Shown piece by piece: positions 17,908 through 26,539 of a stretch of DNA of 64,000 nucleotides (the stretch's first letter is position 1; each line of letters starts with the position of its first letter). Source of the DNA: Bog-793 sp050013835 (lineage in GTDB: Bacteria; Actinomycetota; Acidimicrobiia; Acidimicrobiales; Bog-793); NCBI GenBank assembly GCA_050013835.1, contig JBEKEM010000001.1, positions 124,001 to 188,000 of the forward strand. Reading direction: 5' to 3'. Both the position numbers and the translations under genes were made by a program. A model generated the notes under the pieces. It saw only the letters and a list, made by a program, of their open reading frames with translations. It searched no databases and was not told where the DNA came from.

Positions 17908-17928
17908 GTACCGCGCGGCGGGTCGGAG

Positions 17929-19200
17929 GTGACCGCCGTCGAGCCCGTCGTCGCGATGGTCAAACCCGTCGGCCCGATCTGCAACTTCGCCTGCGGCTAC
18001 TGCTACTACCTCGCGAAGTCGAGTCTCTTCGGCCCGGGCGAGCGGTTCAGGATGGACCGTCGGGTTCTCGAGTCCTACGTCCGGGAGCTCATCGCGGCGA
18101 GTCCCGGCCCGGTCGTCAACTTCGTCTGGCACGGCGGGGAGCCGACCCTCGCCGGGACCTCCTTCTACGCCGAGGCGCTCGAACTCCAGGCGCGCTACAT
18201 CCCTGAGGGCTGGACCTGCGAGAACAACCTGCAGACGAACGGCAGCCTGCTCGACGACACCTGGTGCGCCTTCCTTGCCGAGCACCGCTTCTCGGTCGGT
18301 CTCAGCCTCGACGGTCCAGCCCGCCTGCACGACGCCGGCCGGCCGGACCGGCGGGGTCGCCCGACGCACGCCCGGGTGATGCGGGGCCTTCACGCGCTGC
18401 GCGCCCACGGCATTGAGCCTGACGTGCTGTGCACCCTCAACGCCCGCAGCGCCGCCGCTCCCACCGAGGTCTACCGGTTCTTCCTCGCCGAGGACGTCCG
18501 CTGGCTCCAGTTCCTGCCGGTCGTGCTGCGAGATCCGGAGGGGGGCGTCTCGCCCTGGTCGGTGTCGCCCGAGGCGATGGGGGAGTTCCTCTGCGCGGTC
18601 TTCGACGAGTGGGTCCGCCACGACGTCGGCCGGATCGGCGTGCAGAACTTCCTCGAATCCCTGCTCGTCGCGAGCGGCAGGCCCGCCAACCTCTGCATCG
18701 TCGCCGAGACCTGCGGGCGGGTCCTCGCCGTCGAGCACGACGGGGGTGTCTACTCGTGTGACCACTTCGTCGACCCGGCGCACCGTCTCGGCAACGTGAC
18801 GGGGGACGGGATCGGCGTCCTGGTCGGCGGGCCCGTCCAACGCGCCTTCGGCGAGGCCAAGCGCGATTCCCTGCCGGCGTACTGCCGGGCCTGTCCTGTC
18901 CGCGCCTACTGCAACGGAGGATGCCCGAAGGACCGTTTCGCGACCACCCCCGACGGCGAAGCGGGCCTTAACTACCTCTGCGCGGGCTATCGCCGTTTCT
19001 TCTGCCACGCCCGGCCCAAGCTCGAGGCGATGGCGGCCCATTCACGCCTCGGCCGCTCCCCGGCGGCGATCATGGCCGAGCTCGAGGCCGCCGAGCGCGA
19101 GGAGCGCAAGCTGTGGCGCGCGACCTCGCGCAACGACCCCTGTCCGTGCGGCAGCGGCGTGAAGTTCAAGCACTGCTGCCTATCGCGGCGGCGGGGCTGA
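17929..19200 (+). CDS. radical SAM/SPASM protein with C-terminal SEC-C motif (anSME-like)
   Basis: 423 residues. The radical SAM CX3CX2C motif is CNFACGYC near residue 23. WHGGEPTL and ENNLQTNG follow, and a Cys-rich SPASM region (CxxCPVRAYCNGGCPKD, later YLCAGYRRFFCH) binds extra iron-sulfur clusters. This layout matches anaerobic sulfatase-maturating enzymes, which convert Cys or Ser to formylglycine. The C-terminus NDPCPCGSGVKFKHCC is a SEC-C zinc motif. No sulfatase gene is in the window, so another protein or peptide may be the substrate; the exported protein immediately upstream is a candidate. GTG 17929 has GGAGG-like sequence just upstream. Confidence 0.9.
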   Translation: MTAVEPVVAMVKPVGPICNFACGYCYYLAKSSLFGPGERFRMDRRVLESYVRELIAASPGPVVNFVWHGGEPTLAGTSFYAEALELQARYIPEGWTCENNLQTNGSLLDDTWCAFLAEHRFSVGLSLDGPARLHDAGRPDRRGRPTHARVMRGLHALRAHGIEPDVLCTLNARSAAAPTEVYRFFLAEDVRWLQFLPVVLRDPEGGVSPWSVSPEAMGEFLCAVFDEWVRHDVGRIGVQNFLESLLVASGRPANLCIVAETCGRVLAVEHDGGVYSCDHFVDPAHRLGNVTGDGIGVLVGGPVQRAFGEAKRDSLPAYCRACPVRAYCNGGCPKDRFATTPDGEAGLNYLCAGYRRFFCHARPKLEAMAAHSRLGRSPAAIMAELEAAEREERKLWRATSRNDPCPCGSGVKFKHCCLSRRRG

Positions 19201-19202
19201 CA

Positions 19203-19221
19203 CCCCCGGGTCCTTCGGGGG
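19203..19221 (+). terminator. short hairpin after the radical SAM gene
   Basis: CCCCCG, a seven-base loop and CGGGGG form a 6-bp GC stem directly after the stop codon. It is a weak terminator candidate, with no T-tract. Confidence 0.35.
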
Positions 19222-19254
19222 GCCGCACCCCGCCCCGCTAGCATCGTGCCTCCC

Positions 19255-19989
19255 ATGCCGGGATCCGTCGCCTTCGTCTGTGCGATGCCGATGGAGCTCG
19301 CGCCGCTCAGGCGCAAGCTCGCATTGAAGCCCGCCCGTGTGGGCTCGCTCGACCTGTACCGGGGCTCGGTTGAGGGTCGACCGGTCGTGGGAATCGTCAC
19401 GGGCATGGGTGGCGTGCTCGCCGGCCGGGGAGTGGCGCGTCTTTGCGCGGCGGTCGAGATCGAGCGGGTCGTCGTCGTCGGCATCGCCGGGGCCCTCGCA
19501 GCCGAGATGGTCATCGGCACACTCGTCGTGCCCGAGGTGGTCGTCGACGCCGCGACCGGTGTGGAATACCGCCCGGACAGGCTCGGCGGGGGCGAACCGG
19601 ACGGCACGATGTGGACGACCCAGGCACTCATCATCGAGCCCGACGCCATCGCGGCGCTGCGGCAAGCCGGTGTCGTCTGCCTGGAGATGGAGACGGCCGC
19701 CATCGCGCAGGCCTGCACCGCTCGCAACATCCCGTGGTCGGTTGTCCGGGCGATCAGCGACCGCGCGACCGACGGCAGTCTCGACGCCGAGGTCTTCGGC
19801 CTCATCAACCCGGACGGCTCGTTGCGGCCGGGGGCGATCGCCCGGTACTTCCTGAAGCACCCTGGATGCGTGTCCCCGCTGGTCCGTTTCTCGAGGGACG
19901 CGAGGCTCGCGGCCGCACGTGCCGCCGAGGCCGCCGTTCGGGCCGTGACACACCGGCCGGGACCCGGGGAGCAACTGCCGGCACCGTAG
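19255..19989 (+). CDS. MTA/SAH nucleosidase-like phosphorylase superfamily protein
   Basis: 244 residues. The nucleoside phosphorylase fold is shown by FVCAMPMELAPLRRKL at the N-terminus, VVGIVTGMGGVLAGRGVAR, VVVVGIAGAL, and VCLEMETAAIAQACTARNIPWSVVRAISD near residue 140, where the Glu-Met-Glu and Asp are catalytic or binding positions. Likely reactions are hydrolysis of methylthioadenosine, S-adenosylhomocysteine or 5'-deoxyadenosine. The last is a by-product of radical SAM enzymes such as the one encoded just upstream, which makes a salvage role plausible. ATG 19255 is preferred over GTG 19246. Confidence 0.8.
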   Translation: MPGSVAFVCAMPMELAPLRRKLALKPARVGSLDLYRGSVEGRPVVGIVTGMGGVLAGRGVARLCAAVEIERVVVVGIAGALAAEMVIGTLVVPEVVVDAATGVEYRPDRLGGGEPDGTMWTTQALIIEPDAIAALRQAGVVCLEMETAAIAQACTARNIPWSVVRAISDRATDGSLDAEVFGLINPDGSLRPGAIARYFLKHPGCVSPLVRFSRDARLAAARAAEAAVRAVTHRPGPGEQLPAP

Positions 19990-20093
19990 GGATCGCGGAG
20001 CCCCGTCAGAGTGCGCGCTGAGCACGCTCGCACGGGCCGACTCGCGGTGGCGACGGATTGTCCCGGCCGATGAGACGCGAACGGCCGAGCTGT

Positions 20094-20119
20094 CCGCCCG
20101 ACGGGGATCAGTCGGGCGG
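20094..20119 (-). terminator. hairpin overlapping the LapA-like stop codon
   Basis: CCGCCCGAC and GTCGGGCGG form a perfect 9-bp stem with an eight-base loop. The minus-strand stop codon at 20108-20110 lies in the loop and stem base, so this is the likely terminator of the LapA-like gene. Confidence 0.6.
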
Positions 20120-20554
20120 CGTCTCCGTGGCCGGTTCGGTGGGTTCGTGTGAACCCTGTTTCGATTCGGCCCGCTTGTGCCCGTGCCCACGGTGGTGTTT
20201 GAGGAGCCTCCCCTGCATCCGGCTGCGGAGCTGGAGGATTCGCGCCGCGCCGGCGAGCGCCACGAACAGTCCGCCGATAACGGCGGCCAAAAGGAGCGCC
20301 ACCCCTTGGGGCAGATGACCGTGCACGCCGAAGAAGTCGACGCGGGCAGTCTGTCCGTTCTCCAGGATGAAGACGAGCAGGACGAGCAGGACGAGAAGTC
20401 CCACGACGACGGCGATCCAGTAGCCGCTCGTCCGCGTTACGGCAAGCGGCGAGCGCTTGGTAGTGCCGGTCTTCGTTTCCGATTCGGCCGTTGTCGACTG
20501 CGGGGCCTTTTCGCCCTTCTCGTCGGTCCCGGCCGGATCCTTCGTGTCGGTCAT
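20108..20554 (-). CDS. LapA/DUF1049-like small membrane protein
   Basis: 148 residues. A charged Thr/Lys-rich cytoplasmic N-terminus precedes the first helix WIAVVVGLLVLLVLLVFILENG. A short periplasmic RVDFFGVHG turn and a second helix (VALLLAAVIGGLFVALAG) follow. The end is a basic His/Arg-rich tail. The motif FILENGQTARVDFFG is the LapA-domain hallmark. In Proteobacteria LapA helps lipopolysaccharide assembly; the actinobacterial role is unknown. ATG 20554 is the only sensible start. Confidence 0.8.
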   Translation of the reverse strand: MTDTKDPAGTDEKGEKAPQSTTAESETKTGTTKRSPLAVTRTSGYWIAVVVGLLVLLVLLVFILENGQTARVDFFGVHGHLPQGVALLLAAVIGGLFVALAGAARILQLRSRMQGRLLKHHRGHGHKRAESKQGSHEPTEPATETPPD

Positions 20555-20611
20555 ATCGCGCCATGAAGTCTAGGCGCGTTCACATCCGGGACCACGGGTG
20601 CCGGGAACGGC

Positions 20612-21613
20612 TCAGGGCGCCGCTTCCGGTGGCGGGTCGCCATCGCCGCCCCCGAGCCAGCTGCTGATGCGGTCGAGCACCGTCGAGATCCCCTCGCCCG
20701 CCCGCTCCAGCACCGCCGCGAACCGCTTCCGGTAGTGCTCGAGCGCGGCGTCGAACTCCTCCGAGGGTGGCGGCTCCTGACCGCGGCGGAGGTAGCTCCC
20801 GGAACGGATCCGGTCGAGCTCGCCGGCGCTCACCCACGCGATCAGCTCCCGTGCCCGCCGCACGGGGAACGGGTGGGTGGTCGTGATCTCGGCGAAGAAT
20901 CTCGAGTACCGGGCGAAGGGGTCCGCCTCCTCGGCGTACTCGGTCGCCTGGCGGAGGAAGGCGTCGAGGTTGAGGTCCGCCACCGGGCCGGCCGCCATGC
21001 GCATGAGCGTCCGGCAGACGACGAGGGGCTCGCCGACGACGATCGCGCTCGCCCGGTCCGCGGTCAGCTCGGCCGCCCGGGACCACTCGAGGAGGGCGAG
21101 GTACAGCGCGAGGAGCGGCACGCCGGCGAGAGGCACCGAGCGGACGGCGCCGCCGAGGATCATCTGGACGAGCTGCAGGGTCGTCGTGAGCCCGACGTGG
21201 TCGGCGAGAACGTGCCCCATCTCGTGGCCGAGGACCGCGGCGAGTTCGTCCTCGGTGTACGAGCCGACGAGCCCGGAACTCACGAGCGTGACCGGCTCGT
21301 TCGTGCCGATCGTGAGCCCGTTGCCGACCGGTTCCTGGGTCACGTAGAGCTTCGGGCAGCGCGCAACGTCGAGCACGTCGGCGCAACGCCGCTGCAGGGT
21401 CCAGACTCGGGGCAGCTGGTCATCGCCCAGGCGCAAGGCGTTCCCGGTGAGGAGCTGGCGCAGCCGGCGCTCGTAGCTGTGCTCGGTGACGAGCTTCACG
21501 ACCCTGTCGAGTCCCGGCACGGTGCGGATCGCCGCCGTCGCGGCGCGCTCGGCCGGGTGGGCGAAGCCCTGTGCGCTGATCCCGGGATACCTGACCTCCG
21601 GTTCGATCGCCAT
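20612..21613 (-). CDS. M48 family zinc metallopeptidase
   Basis: 333 residues. The zinc motif VLGHEMGHVLADH is near residue 140. The third ligand lies in SRAAELTADRAS, with an internal hydrophobic segment (LAGVPLLALYLALLEW) between them. This arrangement matches HtpX/Ste24-type M48 peptidases. The N-terminal IRYPG-like segment (PEVRYPGISAQGFAHPAER) is typical of actinobacterial cytosolic-facing versions. ATG 21613 has GAGGCGG upstream, better than the more distal starts. Role: probably membrane protein quality control (inference). Confidence 0.9.
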   Translation of the reverse strand: MAIEPEVRYPGISAQGFAHPAERAATAAIRTVPGLDRVVKLVTEHSYERRLRQLLTGNALRLGDDQLPRVWTLQRRCADVLDVARCPKLYVTQEPVGNGLTIGTNEPVTLVSSGLVGSYTEDELAAVLGHEMGHVLADHVGLTTTLQLVQMILGGAVRSVPLAGVPLLALYLALLEWSRAAELTADRASAIVVGEPLVVCRTLMRMAAGPVADLNLDAFLRQATEYAEEADPFARYSRFFAEITTTHPFPVRRARELIAWVSAGELDRIRSGSYLRRGQEPPPSEEFDAALEHYRKRFAAVLERAGEGISTVLDRISSWLGGGDGDPPPEAAP

Positions 21614-22267
21614 CGCCACCGCCTCGGATCCTGTCGGGTGCTCCGCTATGGGACGGATGTCTTTGTGGAGGCCTGTGCCTGGTGGTCGCCGCCCCGGGCG
21701 CGCGGGCAGATTCGGGGACGAAGGGCGGCGGGAGCCTCCTCGTCCCGACCGCACGTGGGACGAACCGTACCTCGACCTGGTGACGCGGGGTCGTCGCGCC
21801 GCGGCGGGCGTGCGGACGTGATCGTCGTCTCCACGCCGCGGCTCCGCGCTTTCGGGACCAAGGCGCTCGACGGCATCCGTCTGCAGCCTTGGACCTATGT
21901 CTGACCGCGCGGTCTCGTCATCTGCCCCTCGTGGGGCGACGATACGTCGTTCGGTCTGGCCCTTTCACGATCAACCATCCGATCATCCGGCTTGTCGTGT
22001 CGGTCACGGCTGCTCTCCTGGGTGAGGGATTGGTCACCCTCAGGATCCCTGGCTCCTTCCGGCCCGTCCGGCGCCGATCTCGGATAGCCCGATGCTCGAC
22101 CGCGCCCCCTAGACCGAGTCTGTCCGCATCGGTTTCCTCCGCGGGCGGACACGGTCGGGAGCGGCGAGGCGAGCGGTGAATCCGGCCGGATCCCACGCGG
22201 ATAGTCGGCGACTGCCGCTGCCAGGCCAGCCTGTTGCTGCGGCGGTGGTCGTCATCGGTCCACCTGG
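21614..22267. other. intergenic region, no gene recognised
   Basis: This 654-bp stretch lies upstream of the M48 gene and downstream of the next minus-strand gene. Open frames are short or Arg/Ser-rich with no motif. It must contain the M48 promoter, but no clear element is visible. Confidence 0.45.
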
Positions 22268-22567
22268 TCAGTGGCGATGGATGTCTCCGGCCTTGTTGAA
22301 CCACTCGACGCGCACAGGCGGCGGGACCTCGGCCTTGGCGAAGGCGGGTCCAAGCTGGGAGTGCATGAACTCCTCCTGATCGGCCTTGGATTCCCACACC
22401 TCGACGACGACGAGCTTGTCACCCGCCTCCCCGGCGATGTGGCTCAGCATGCCCTTGGGCCAGTTGTCCCAGTCGGGTGTGCCGTCCCAGCCGAGAAGAT
22501 GGTTCACCTTGTCGTAGATGCGTACCGCATCGGGACTGGAGAATTCGAGAACGATAACGTCGGCCAC
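22268..22567 (-). CDS. dimeric alpha/beta-barrel (ABM-like) protein
   Basis: 99 residues. ADVIVLEFSSPDAVRIYDKV, the central HIAGEAGDKLVVVEVWESKADQEEF pattern and a closing VEWFNKAG strand fit small antibiotic-biosynthesis-monooxygenase-like ferredoxin folds. These often act as oxygenases or stress proteins; the substrate is unknown. GTG 22567 is chosen because an AAGGGGGG ribosome site lies about 5 bp upstream; an extra N-terminal extension from 22615 would be unlike the family. Confidence 0.75.
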   Translation of the reverse strand: MADVIVLEFSSPDAVRIYDKVNHLLGWDGTPDWDNWPKGMLSHIAGEAGDKLVVVEVWESKADQEEFMHSQLGPAFAKAEVPPPVRVEWFNKAGDIHRH

Positions 22568-22899
22568 AGAGGCCCCCCTTGGTAGTTGCGCGGGTCGGAA
22601 ACCTGCACGGGACATGACGTTAACGGTACCCCGGGATTGTCAGGCCGCAACGCAGTCACCGCATCACAACTGCAATCTCGCCGGAGTCGGCGCCGGGCAT
22701 CGGACCCGGGTGCCGCGTGGTGCCACGGGGCACCCGATTCCCGACAGGTCCAGGTGCTGTCCTTCTTCTTGGGCGTCCGCGTAGCTACAACCATCACCGG
22801 AGGCACACTGCGATCGGGGCACCCCCGAACACCCGTGTGACCAACGTCCCGGGGGAAAACACCTAGAACCGGTCACGGCTGGTCTGTCGAGCCGACGAT
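22568..22899. other. intergenic region, no gene recognised
   Basis: This 332-bp stretch is the left flank of a less GC-rich island. It lies between divergent genes and shows no convincing coding frame, RNA or terminator. Confidence 0.4.
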
Positions 22900-23298
22900 A
22901 TGCTGCGTTTCATGGCTCATGATGAGAATTACTGGTGGCGCCTCATTAGGCGATCCTGGACTCTCCCCGACGCCGTGAGCGACGAAACAGCCGAAAATTT
23001 CCTTAACGGCGTTATCACGAACGGTGCCACACTTGCCGGACAACCGTGGCCAGGCCCTGTTGTTGGCGATGATCATCTTGGGGTGACAAGGAAACTGCTG
23101 GGTCTCATTAAGGCTGACGGCTCGACGGGCAAGCTGGACGGGCTCTTAACTGATCCCCAGACCGATGTTTTGGCGGACATTGCAAGAACGCTTAATCTCC
23201 AAGTCGGTCCGCAACCGCTCGACTGGGCGCAGGGAGGATCTGAACCGGTTCTGAGGAAGCTCGTCGAGTACGTGAAAGCGCACCCCTTCGACGCGTGA
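22900..23298 (+). CDS. hypothetical protein in a low-GC island
   Basis: 132 residues starting MLRFMAHDENYWWRLIRRSW. A second candidate start is ATG 22912. It is helical in the second half (TDVLADIARTLNLQVG, VLRKLVEYVKAH). No family is recognised. Third codon positions are clearly less G/C-rich than in neighbours, suggesting foreign origin. The stop overlaps the GTG that opens an integrase remnant, so the original 3' end may have been changed by recombination. Confidence 0.5.
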   Translation: MLRFMAHDENYWWRLIRRSWTLPDAVSDETAENFLNGVITNGATLAGQPWPGPVVGDDHLGVTRKLLGLIKADGSTGKLDGLLTDPQTDVLADIARTLNLQVGPQPLDWAQGGSEPVLRKLVEYVKAHPFDA

Positions 23299-23675
23299 CC
23301 ACGAAGGAACTGATGGCCCGTCTCGGCCATTCGAGCCCGCGTGCGGCGCTCATCTACCACCACGTCACGGAGGAACGCGACCGCGCAATCGCCGACCAGC
23401 TCGACACCCTGATTGCCTCGACGCAATGTAAGTCGCGAGCCGAGGTCGTGAACCTGGCGCTTCGGAAATGGGCGGAGTGCGGTCACGGTGGCCTGCCGCG
23501 CTCGCGATCGTTGCCCCGCAGCGGCACTTCCGGACGAGTCCCTAGAAGGAAATCGCTGCGCCCTGTGTCGCACTCGCGAAAGCGCGTGACGCCGAATCGG
23601 TCGCGCGAACCAGCCTTACGACGTGGCGGGACTCCCCACCTGTGCGCGCGTTCGGGCGCGACCCATCGTCGGTAA
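23295..23675 (+). pseudogene. C-terminal remnant of a tyrosine recombinase/phage integrase
   Basis: TTKELMARLGHSSPRAALIYHHVTEERDRAIADQLD is recognisable in pieces: LMARLGHSS carries the integrase GH motif, IYHHVTEERDRAIAD carries the catalytic tyrosine region. About the first 250 residues, including the catalytic arginine, are missing. After the conserved part the frame runs into Arg/Ser-rich noncoding sequence up to 23675. It points toward tRNA-Cys 1.1 kb away, consistent with a decayed element that once used that tRNA as its attachment site. Confidence 0.75.
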
Positions 23676-23768
23676 CTGGGGCGGCGGCGGCGCGCAGGCG
23701 GAACGGCTTCCTCGCACCTGTAACGCCATGCGACCTGTTGGGCCGTACCTGCGTCCAGACAGCTCAGG

Positions 23769-24330
23769 TCAGGAGCAGGTCCAGCGGATGGTGCCGGAGT
23801 CGATCCCGCCCAGAAGACCGTGAGCGTCACTGAAACTGAGTGACCCGGAGCCGTCGGCGTTGAGCTTCAACTTGGCACCGGTCATGCCAAACTGGTGCGA
23901 GCCCAGATCGACCGCCTCGAGAGACGCCGTGAAAGGGATGGCATACGTTCCCGGACCGTGGTACTCGCCAGGTTTGAGACCGACCACCATGTAGAAGTAC
24001 TGGCCGCCCACCGATTCGGCGATCTCGGGGAGTGCGGAGTAGGTGGCGAACCAGGTATTGCACGACACTCACGGGCGGAGGTGGGTACTTCACCGAGAAG
24101 CTGCCGCTGCCGGGCGCGGCCCCGGTCATGGTGACGGTAAAGACGAGCGTCATGACGCCGCCACCCGCGGAGGTGGTGCTGCTGGCAGGAGCGTGAGTGC
24201 CGCTTGGGCCAGCGCTGCCGCTTCCAGCCGAGCCACAGGCCGAGACCAGCAACGCAACCGCCACGGCGGCGGCTGGGAGTGCCCGCGCAGCGAACCTCGT
24301 CTTCCGCTCCGCCTGCAAGCGCACAGACAC
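23769..24330 (-). pseudogene. frameshifted lipoprotein gene
   Basis: From GTG 24330 the frame encodes a signal peptide with a lipobox-like LLVSAC, then a Ser/Gly linker and SFSVKYPPPPV. One extra base near 24065-24072 shifts the frame. The continuation SCNTWFATYSALPEIAESVG and, later, GSGSLSFSDAHGLLGGIDSGTIRWTC runs in a second frame to the stop at 23769. Joined, the product is about 186 residues, a secreted lipoprotein of unknown function. It could be a true frameshift mutation or a single-base sequence error. Confidence 0.65.
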
Positions 24331-24801
24331 CTAGCCGTGGGCCTCCCTTGCATCTGACTCGACACCGGCGATCAGCCGCCCTTGGATGCCAAACTCAGCG
24401 CCACTGCCACAATGCCCGACGCCACATCCTCCATGAGCGCCGAGCAGCTTTGAGGCCGTCAACCGCCCGGCATCGACACCTGGGGCGAGCGCATAGCGAC
24501 GCCCAGAATGACGCTCCGGGTGACGGCCTTGCCCTGTCCAGATCGACGATGAGGAGTCCATGGCATCTCCCGTGATGCGCGGCGGAACAAGGAGTTGAGC
24601 GCGTTGCCTATCGCCGGGTCAGTGGGGCACCTTCTGGCCCCCAGATCATCAAGTGTTTGCCATCGCTGGCGGCGCACCCCGCTCAGGTCCGAAGTGCCGT
24701 GAACCTCAACCAGCTGGCTTCGCGCACGAATCGCGCACGTCGCTCAGAGGATGGTGCGACCTGGGGCGTCTGATCGGCTGCTGAACTGCGTTCATATGTA
24801 G
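24331..24801. other. island DNA between lipoprotein remnant and tRNA-Cys
   Basis: No gene is recognised. Frames on both strands are short and lack coding bias. The position next to the 3' end of the tRNA is where the attachment site and right end of an integrated element would be. I found no duplicated tRNA 3' end in the window. Confidence 0.45.
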
Positions 24802-24873
24802 AGGCGGCGCCGGGAATCGAACCCGGGTACAGGGCTTTGCAGGCCCTTGCCTAAGCCACTCGGCCACGCCGCC
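24802..24873 (-). tRNA. trnC: tRNA-Cys (GCA)
   Basis: Read on the minus strand from 24873: acceptor arm GGCGGCG pairs with CGCCGCC. The D-arm is GCCGAGTGGCTTAGGC. The anticodon arm AGGGC-CTGCAAA-GCCCT carries GCA. The T-arm CCGGG-TTCGATT-CCCGG is perfect. The discriminator base is U, a cysteine identity element. CCA is not encoded. This tRNA borders a decayed integrative island. Confidence 0.97.
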
Positions 24874-24950
24874 GTGGTGGGAAACCTTACTTCGGCGGGA
24901 TCACCGTTCCGCCCCTGCAGCCTGCGCCGTGCCGCTTCGCGCCTCCCGGT

Positions 24951-25727
24951 TCAGGCGCCGGTCGCGTGGTAGCCCCCATCGACGTGGATGACCTCGCCGG
25001 TTGTCCGCGGGAACCAGTCGGAGAGCAGGGCGACGCACGCCCCGGCGACGGCCCCTCGATCCCGGTCGATGTCCCAGCCGAGGGGCGCGCGTTCGCCCCA
25101 CACTTCCTCGAAGCGCGCGAACCCGGGGATCGCCCTCGCTGCGACCGTGCGGATCGGTCCGGCGGCGACGAGGTTGACGCGGATCGCCTTCGGCCCGAGA
25201 TCCCGCGCAAGGTAGCGGGTCAGTGACTCGAGTGCCGCCTTCGCGACACCCATCCAGTCGTAGCCCGGCCAGGCGACGGTCGAGTCGAAGTCGAGCCCGA
25301 CGATGGACCCGCCGCCGGCGGCTTCGAGGAGCGGCAGGAACGCCGCGGCGAGGACCTTGAGCGAGTATGCGGAGATCTCGATGGCGGTGGCGACATCCTC
25401 CCAGCCGGCCTCCAGCATCCCGCGTCCGATGCACGGGTCGGGGGCGTATCCGATCGAGTGGAGCAGGCCGTCGAGTCGCCCGAAGCGCCGGGCGACCTCG
25501 GCGGCGACGGCTCCCGGGTGTTCGGGGTTGGTGACGTCGAGCTCGAGCACGTCGGTCGGCTGGGGGAGTCGGCGCGCCATCCGTTCGGTGAGCGACATCC
25601 CTCGTCCCGCTCCGGTCAGCACCAGCTCGGCGCCTTCTTGCTGGGCGAGCTGCGCGACGGCGAAGGCGATCGAGTCCTCGGTGAGGACGCCTGTCACCAG
25701 GATCTTCTTACCCTTGAGGAGGCCCAA
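24951..25727 (-). CDS. fabI: enoyl-ACP reductase, InhA/FabI type
   Basis: 258 residues. It catalyses the last reductive step of type II fatty-acid elongation with NADH. GLLKGKKILVTGVLTEDSIAF begins the protein and includes the atypical GxxxxxSIA nucleotide motif of InhA/FabI. The catalytic pair is the Tyr and Lys of YDWMGVAK (Y-x6-K). The C-terminus has GEVIHVDGGYHATG. TTG 25727 is chosen because it has GAAGGAA upstream and gives the canonical N-terminus; the longer frame upstream is Arg/Ser-rich. Confidence 0.93.
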   Translation of the reverse strand: MGLLKGKKILVTGVLTEDSIAFAVAQLAQQEGAELVLTGAGRGMSLTERMARRLPQPTDVLELDVTNPEHPGAVAAEVARRFGRLDGLLHSIGYAPDPCIGRGMLEAGWEDVATAIEISAYSLKVLAAAFLPLLEAAGGGSIVGLDFDSTVAWPGYDWMGVAKAALESLTRYLARDLGPKAIRVNLVAAGPIRTVAARAIPGFARFEEVWGERAPLGWDIDRDRGAVAGACVALLSDWFPRTTGEVIHVDGGYHATGA

Positions 25728-26099
25728 GGTTCCTTCTTCGTCGTCGAGCTCCGGAGGACCGGTTCTGCGGACACTACTGGTGGCTTCCCCGAGCGTCCAT
25801 CGGGACGGGAGTGGATGCTCGGACGTTGCCGGCTGACCCTTAACCTGATCGTGTCTCGACCGCTTGGTCGGGCGCCGGATTTTCACGATGCGGACGGGGA
25901 TGTGCCGGTTCACCCGGCCTGCCAACGGATTCTCGACCAAGGCTCAGTTCCTCGCGGCCCCGGTTTCGCCTCGCATGACGCATCGCAACTTCCGTCGCCC
26001 GCTTCTGGGGCTCGGCACGCGCGTCATCCCCGCGATGACGGAGGGAGCCGCTGATTGCGCCTTGTCGGCTCGGGGGATCACGGGATTGTCCGGCTGAGC
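25728..26099. other. intergenic region between fabI and a small membrane gene
   Basis: This 372-bp stretch lies between divergent genes and contains no recognisable gene or RNA. It should hold the fabI promoter; I see no convincing elements. Confidence 0.4.
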
Positions 26100-26324
26100 A
26101 TGTCCAGCATGGCGGTCACGATCTACGGGGTCTGCGCTGTCTCTTTCATGATGGCGATGTACGCGCTCGAGCGCCGCGGCCCGAGGTTCGTGCTTGCGTT
26201 CGCGCTCGGCTGCCTGCTTTCCAGTGCCTACGGTTTTCTCTCCGGAGCGTGGCCCTTTGGAGTGGTCGAGGCGATCTGGTCGATAGTCGCCGTCCGCCGT
26301 TACCGGGTGGCGAGGTCGAGCTAA
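26100..26324 (+). CDS. small two-helix membrane protein
   Basis: 74 residues. Helix one is AVTIYGVCAVSFMMAMYAL. A basic ERRGPR turn follows. Helix two is FVLAFALGCLLSSAYGFLSG, and the end WPFGVVEAIWSIVAVRRYR includes the FG(V/I)VE.IW..VA..R pattern common in small actinobacterial membrane proteins. Function unknown. ATG 26109 is an alternative start. Confidence 0.75.
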   Translation: MSSMAVTIYGVCAVSFMMAMYALERRGPRFVLAFALGCLLSSAYGFLSGAWPFGVVEAIWSIVAVRRYRVARSS

Positions 26325-26469
26325 GCCACGTTCCCGCTGGTTGGAACGGTGGGGAGGGGCGGATGTCGCCGTCGTGCCGGCTGGGCTGATCCGCGGTCGG
26401 GACACGGCGTGTTGGACCGTGGCGGACCTGTCGCTGCCAGTCCGGATCGCGCACGTGCCCTCACGCGAA

Positions 26470-26498
26470 ATCCGGCCGGCGGAGCCCACCGGCCGGAT
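26470..26498. terminator. hairpin between convergent genes
   Basis: ATCCGGCCGG and CCGGCCGGAT form a perfect 10-bp stem around a nine-base loop. It lies between the small membrane gene (ends 26324) and the exported-protein gene (ends 26540), suitable as a bidirectional terminator. Confidence 0.7.
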
Positions 26499-26539
26499 CT
26501 GAGACTCGCGTTGTGACCGCTTACGGCATCAGGCCGTTA

